NCBI GenBank assembly: GCA_020636225.1
Contig: JACJYI010000002.1
Coordinates: forward strand, 1-64,000
Source of the DNA: Lewinellaceae bacterium
Lineage (GTDB): Bacteria; Bacteroidota; Bacteroidia; Chitinophagales; Saprospiraceae
DNA: 64,000 bases
Direction of reading: 5' to 3'
Part shown: positions 62,862 through 64,000 of the stretch, one piece after another
Layout of the letters: the number at the start of each line of letters is the position of its first letter
Numbering within the stretch: position 1 is the stretch's first letter
Position numbers and translations under genes: made by a program
The notes under the pieces: generated by a model
Databases searched by the model: none
What the model was told of the DNA's origin: nothing
Seen by the model: only the letters and a program-made list of their open reading frames with translations

Positions 62862-63869
62862 ATGAATACTCCCCTCTTACGCACCTTTTTCATTGGTCTG
62901 TTGCTTGGTCCGGCGCTGTTGATCGCTCAGCAGGATGCCATGTTTACCAAGTATATGTTCAATACCCTTGTGTACAATCCAGCCTATGCAGGTAGCTATG
63001 AATACCTGTCCATCAATGCCCTCCACCGAGGACAATGGTGGGGGATCGATGGTGCTCCGACCACGCAAAGCCTGTCGGTCCACACACCGGTCAGTGAACG
63101 GGTAGGGCTGGGATTGTCCCTGGTGAATGACAAGATCGGTCCGACAGGTTCTACGCAGATCAATGCCGTCTATGCTTACCGCATACCGATTGGTCCCGGC
63201 AAGTTGTCCATCGGTCTGCAAGCCGGGGTATTCCAGTGGCGGGCGGATTGGAGTCAGCTGAGTTTCTTCGATCCGCAGAGTGCTGATCCGGCCTATCGCG
63301 AAATGACTCCCACCAAGTGGTTACCTAATTTTGGAGCGGGAGTGTACTACCAGGCCCCTAAATTCTTCATCGGATTCAGTTCACCGCATTTGGTCAACTA
63401 TGACCTGAGGAAGAAGGAAGCCACCGAGCCGGACGATCTGCCGGCTGCGCAGATCTATCGCCATTACTATGCCTTCACGGGCATGGCTATTCCCTTGAAT
63501 GGGGATGCCCTGGTCTTCCGGCCAACCTTGCTCGTGAAGAATGTCGGACTGTTTGGGGATGCCAGGAATGCCCGTGGTCGAATTGCCGCGCCGACGGAAT
63601 TCGATCTGGATCTTTCCTTGCTGTTCAGCCAGAAAGTATGGCTGGGTGTGTCCTACCGTTCGGCATTGGAAGCCTTTGACGGAAGAAGTTCGGTGGACTC
63701 TGGCGATATCTGGGCCTCACTGAATCTTCGTAACGGTCTGCGGATCGGTGCAGCCTTTGACTACACCCTGTCCGACCTGCAATCCTTTGCCGGAGGGTCG
63801 TACGAACTGATGTTGGGCTACGATTTCAGCTATCAGGTCGATCGGATCATTACACCGCGTTATTTCTAA
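62862..63869 (+). CDS. PorP/SprF family type IX secretion outer membrane protein
   Basis: A 335-residue protein of the PorP/SprF family. The signal peptide is followed by AQQDAMFTKYMFNTLVYNPA, the family's hallmark start, then NALHRGQWWGIDGAP, alternating beta strands typical of a barrel, and a C-terminal Phe (ITPRYF). SprF proteins are partners of adjacent SprB-like or other type B cargo proteins and are needed for their export or surface attachment; in Flavobacterium johnsoniae sprF lies directly downstream of sprB. The same order is seen here, 68 bases after the giant gene. That this protein serves the giant protein is inferred from position and family. Confidence 0.93.
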   Translation: MNTPLLRTFFIGLLLGPALLIAQQDAMFTKYMFNTLVYNPAYAGSYEYLSINALHRGQWWGIDGAPTTQSLSVHTPVSERVGLGLSLVNDKIGPTGSTQINAVYAYRIPIGPGKLSIGLQAGVFQWRADWSQLSFFDPQSADPAYREMTPTKWLPNFGAGVYYQAPKFFIGFSSPHLVNYDLRKKEATEPDDLPAAQIYRHYYAFTGMAIPLNGDALVFRPTLLVKNVGLFGDARNARGRIAAPTEFDLDLSLLFSQKVWLGVSYRSALEAFDGRSSVDSGDIWASLNLRNGLRIGAAFDYTLSDLQSFAGGSYELMLGYDFSYQVDRIITPRYF

Positions 63870-63880
63870 ACATCAACAGC

Positions 63881-64000
63881 TTAGAGGATCTTTTGCCTGA
63901 CGAGGGAAGAGTTCAGGACGGCTTCGTGGAGGGGCGAGGAGGCCGGCTGATGATGCAGGAAGGCCAGAACCAGGTTGCCGTTGATCTGTGGATCAGCCAG
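63881..64000 (-). CDS. C-terminal 39 residues of an unidentified gene (partial)
   Basis: The minus strand is open from the window edge to TAA at 63881-63883 and reads LADPQINGNLVLAFLHHQPA and then SSPLHEAVLNSSLVRQKIL. The amino-acid mix looks like real coding sequence and the orientation is convergent with the SprF-like gene. I cannot identify it from this fragment. Confidence 0.5.
   Translation of the reverse strand: MADPQINGNLVLAFLHHQPASSPLHEAVLNSSLVRQKIL

Overview
The window reads as chromosomal DNA of a Bacteroidota bacterium, most likely of the Saprospiria type. Four things point there. Several genes carry the phylum's promoter pattern (TTTG, about 20 bases, TAnnTTTG). Four secreted proteins end in type IX secretion (T9SS) sorting domains, two of type A and two of type B (gliding-motility-associated). 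A PorP/SprF-type outer membrane protein is present. Non-coding and coding DNA is moderately GC-rich and Shine-Dalgarno sites are mostly weak. The lineage below phylum is inference.

Positions 1-9.7 kb are mainly housekeeping: a tRNA-Ser/tRNA-Pro pair with its own promoter and terminator, dnaA, a three-gene minus-strand operon (small membrane protein, then a 5'-nucleotidase split into two proteins in reversed domain order), and a plus-strand cluster of an IscA/ErpA-type Fe-S protein, a lipoprotein and ruvB. A 1037-residue secreted protein of unknown function converges on ruvB.

Positions 9.7-32.3 kb mix secreted giants with core genes. There is a metalloprotease carrying ten PKD domains in five alternating pairs, a 1756-residue type B T9SS protein, a DUF1508 protein, a DUF2027-Smr protein, queE, a Dna2-like nuclease-helicase, a beta-propeller type A T9SS protein, the infC-rpmI-rplT translation operon, clpC, and a STAS-domain anti-anti-sigma protein.

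Positions 32.3-63.9 kb are dominated by one reading frame of 9855 codons (33226-62793), roughly a megadalton. It has a signal peptide, two jelly-roll-like N-terminal domains, a 452-residue module in tandem duplicate, about 77 HYR/Ig-like repeats in four arrays, seven SprB-type repeats, three copies of an unrecognised ~185-residue module interleaved with five ~95-residue modules, and a type B T9SS C-terminus. A PorP/SprF gene follows after an intrinsic terminator. This matches the sprB-sprF arrangement of gliding Bacteroidota, where SprF is needed to export the adhesin SprB. The pair is the most remarkable content here, particularly the two arrays whose repeat length never varies (17 units of 246 bp, 25 units of 237 bp) and whose DNA shows block duplication. 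The last 120 bases hold the 3' end of another minus-strand gene.
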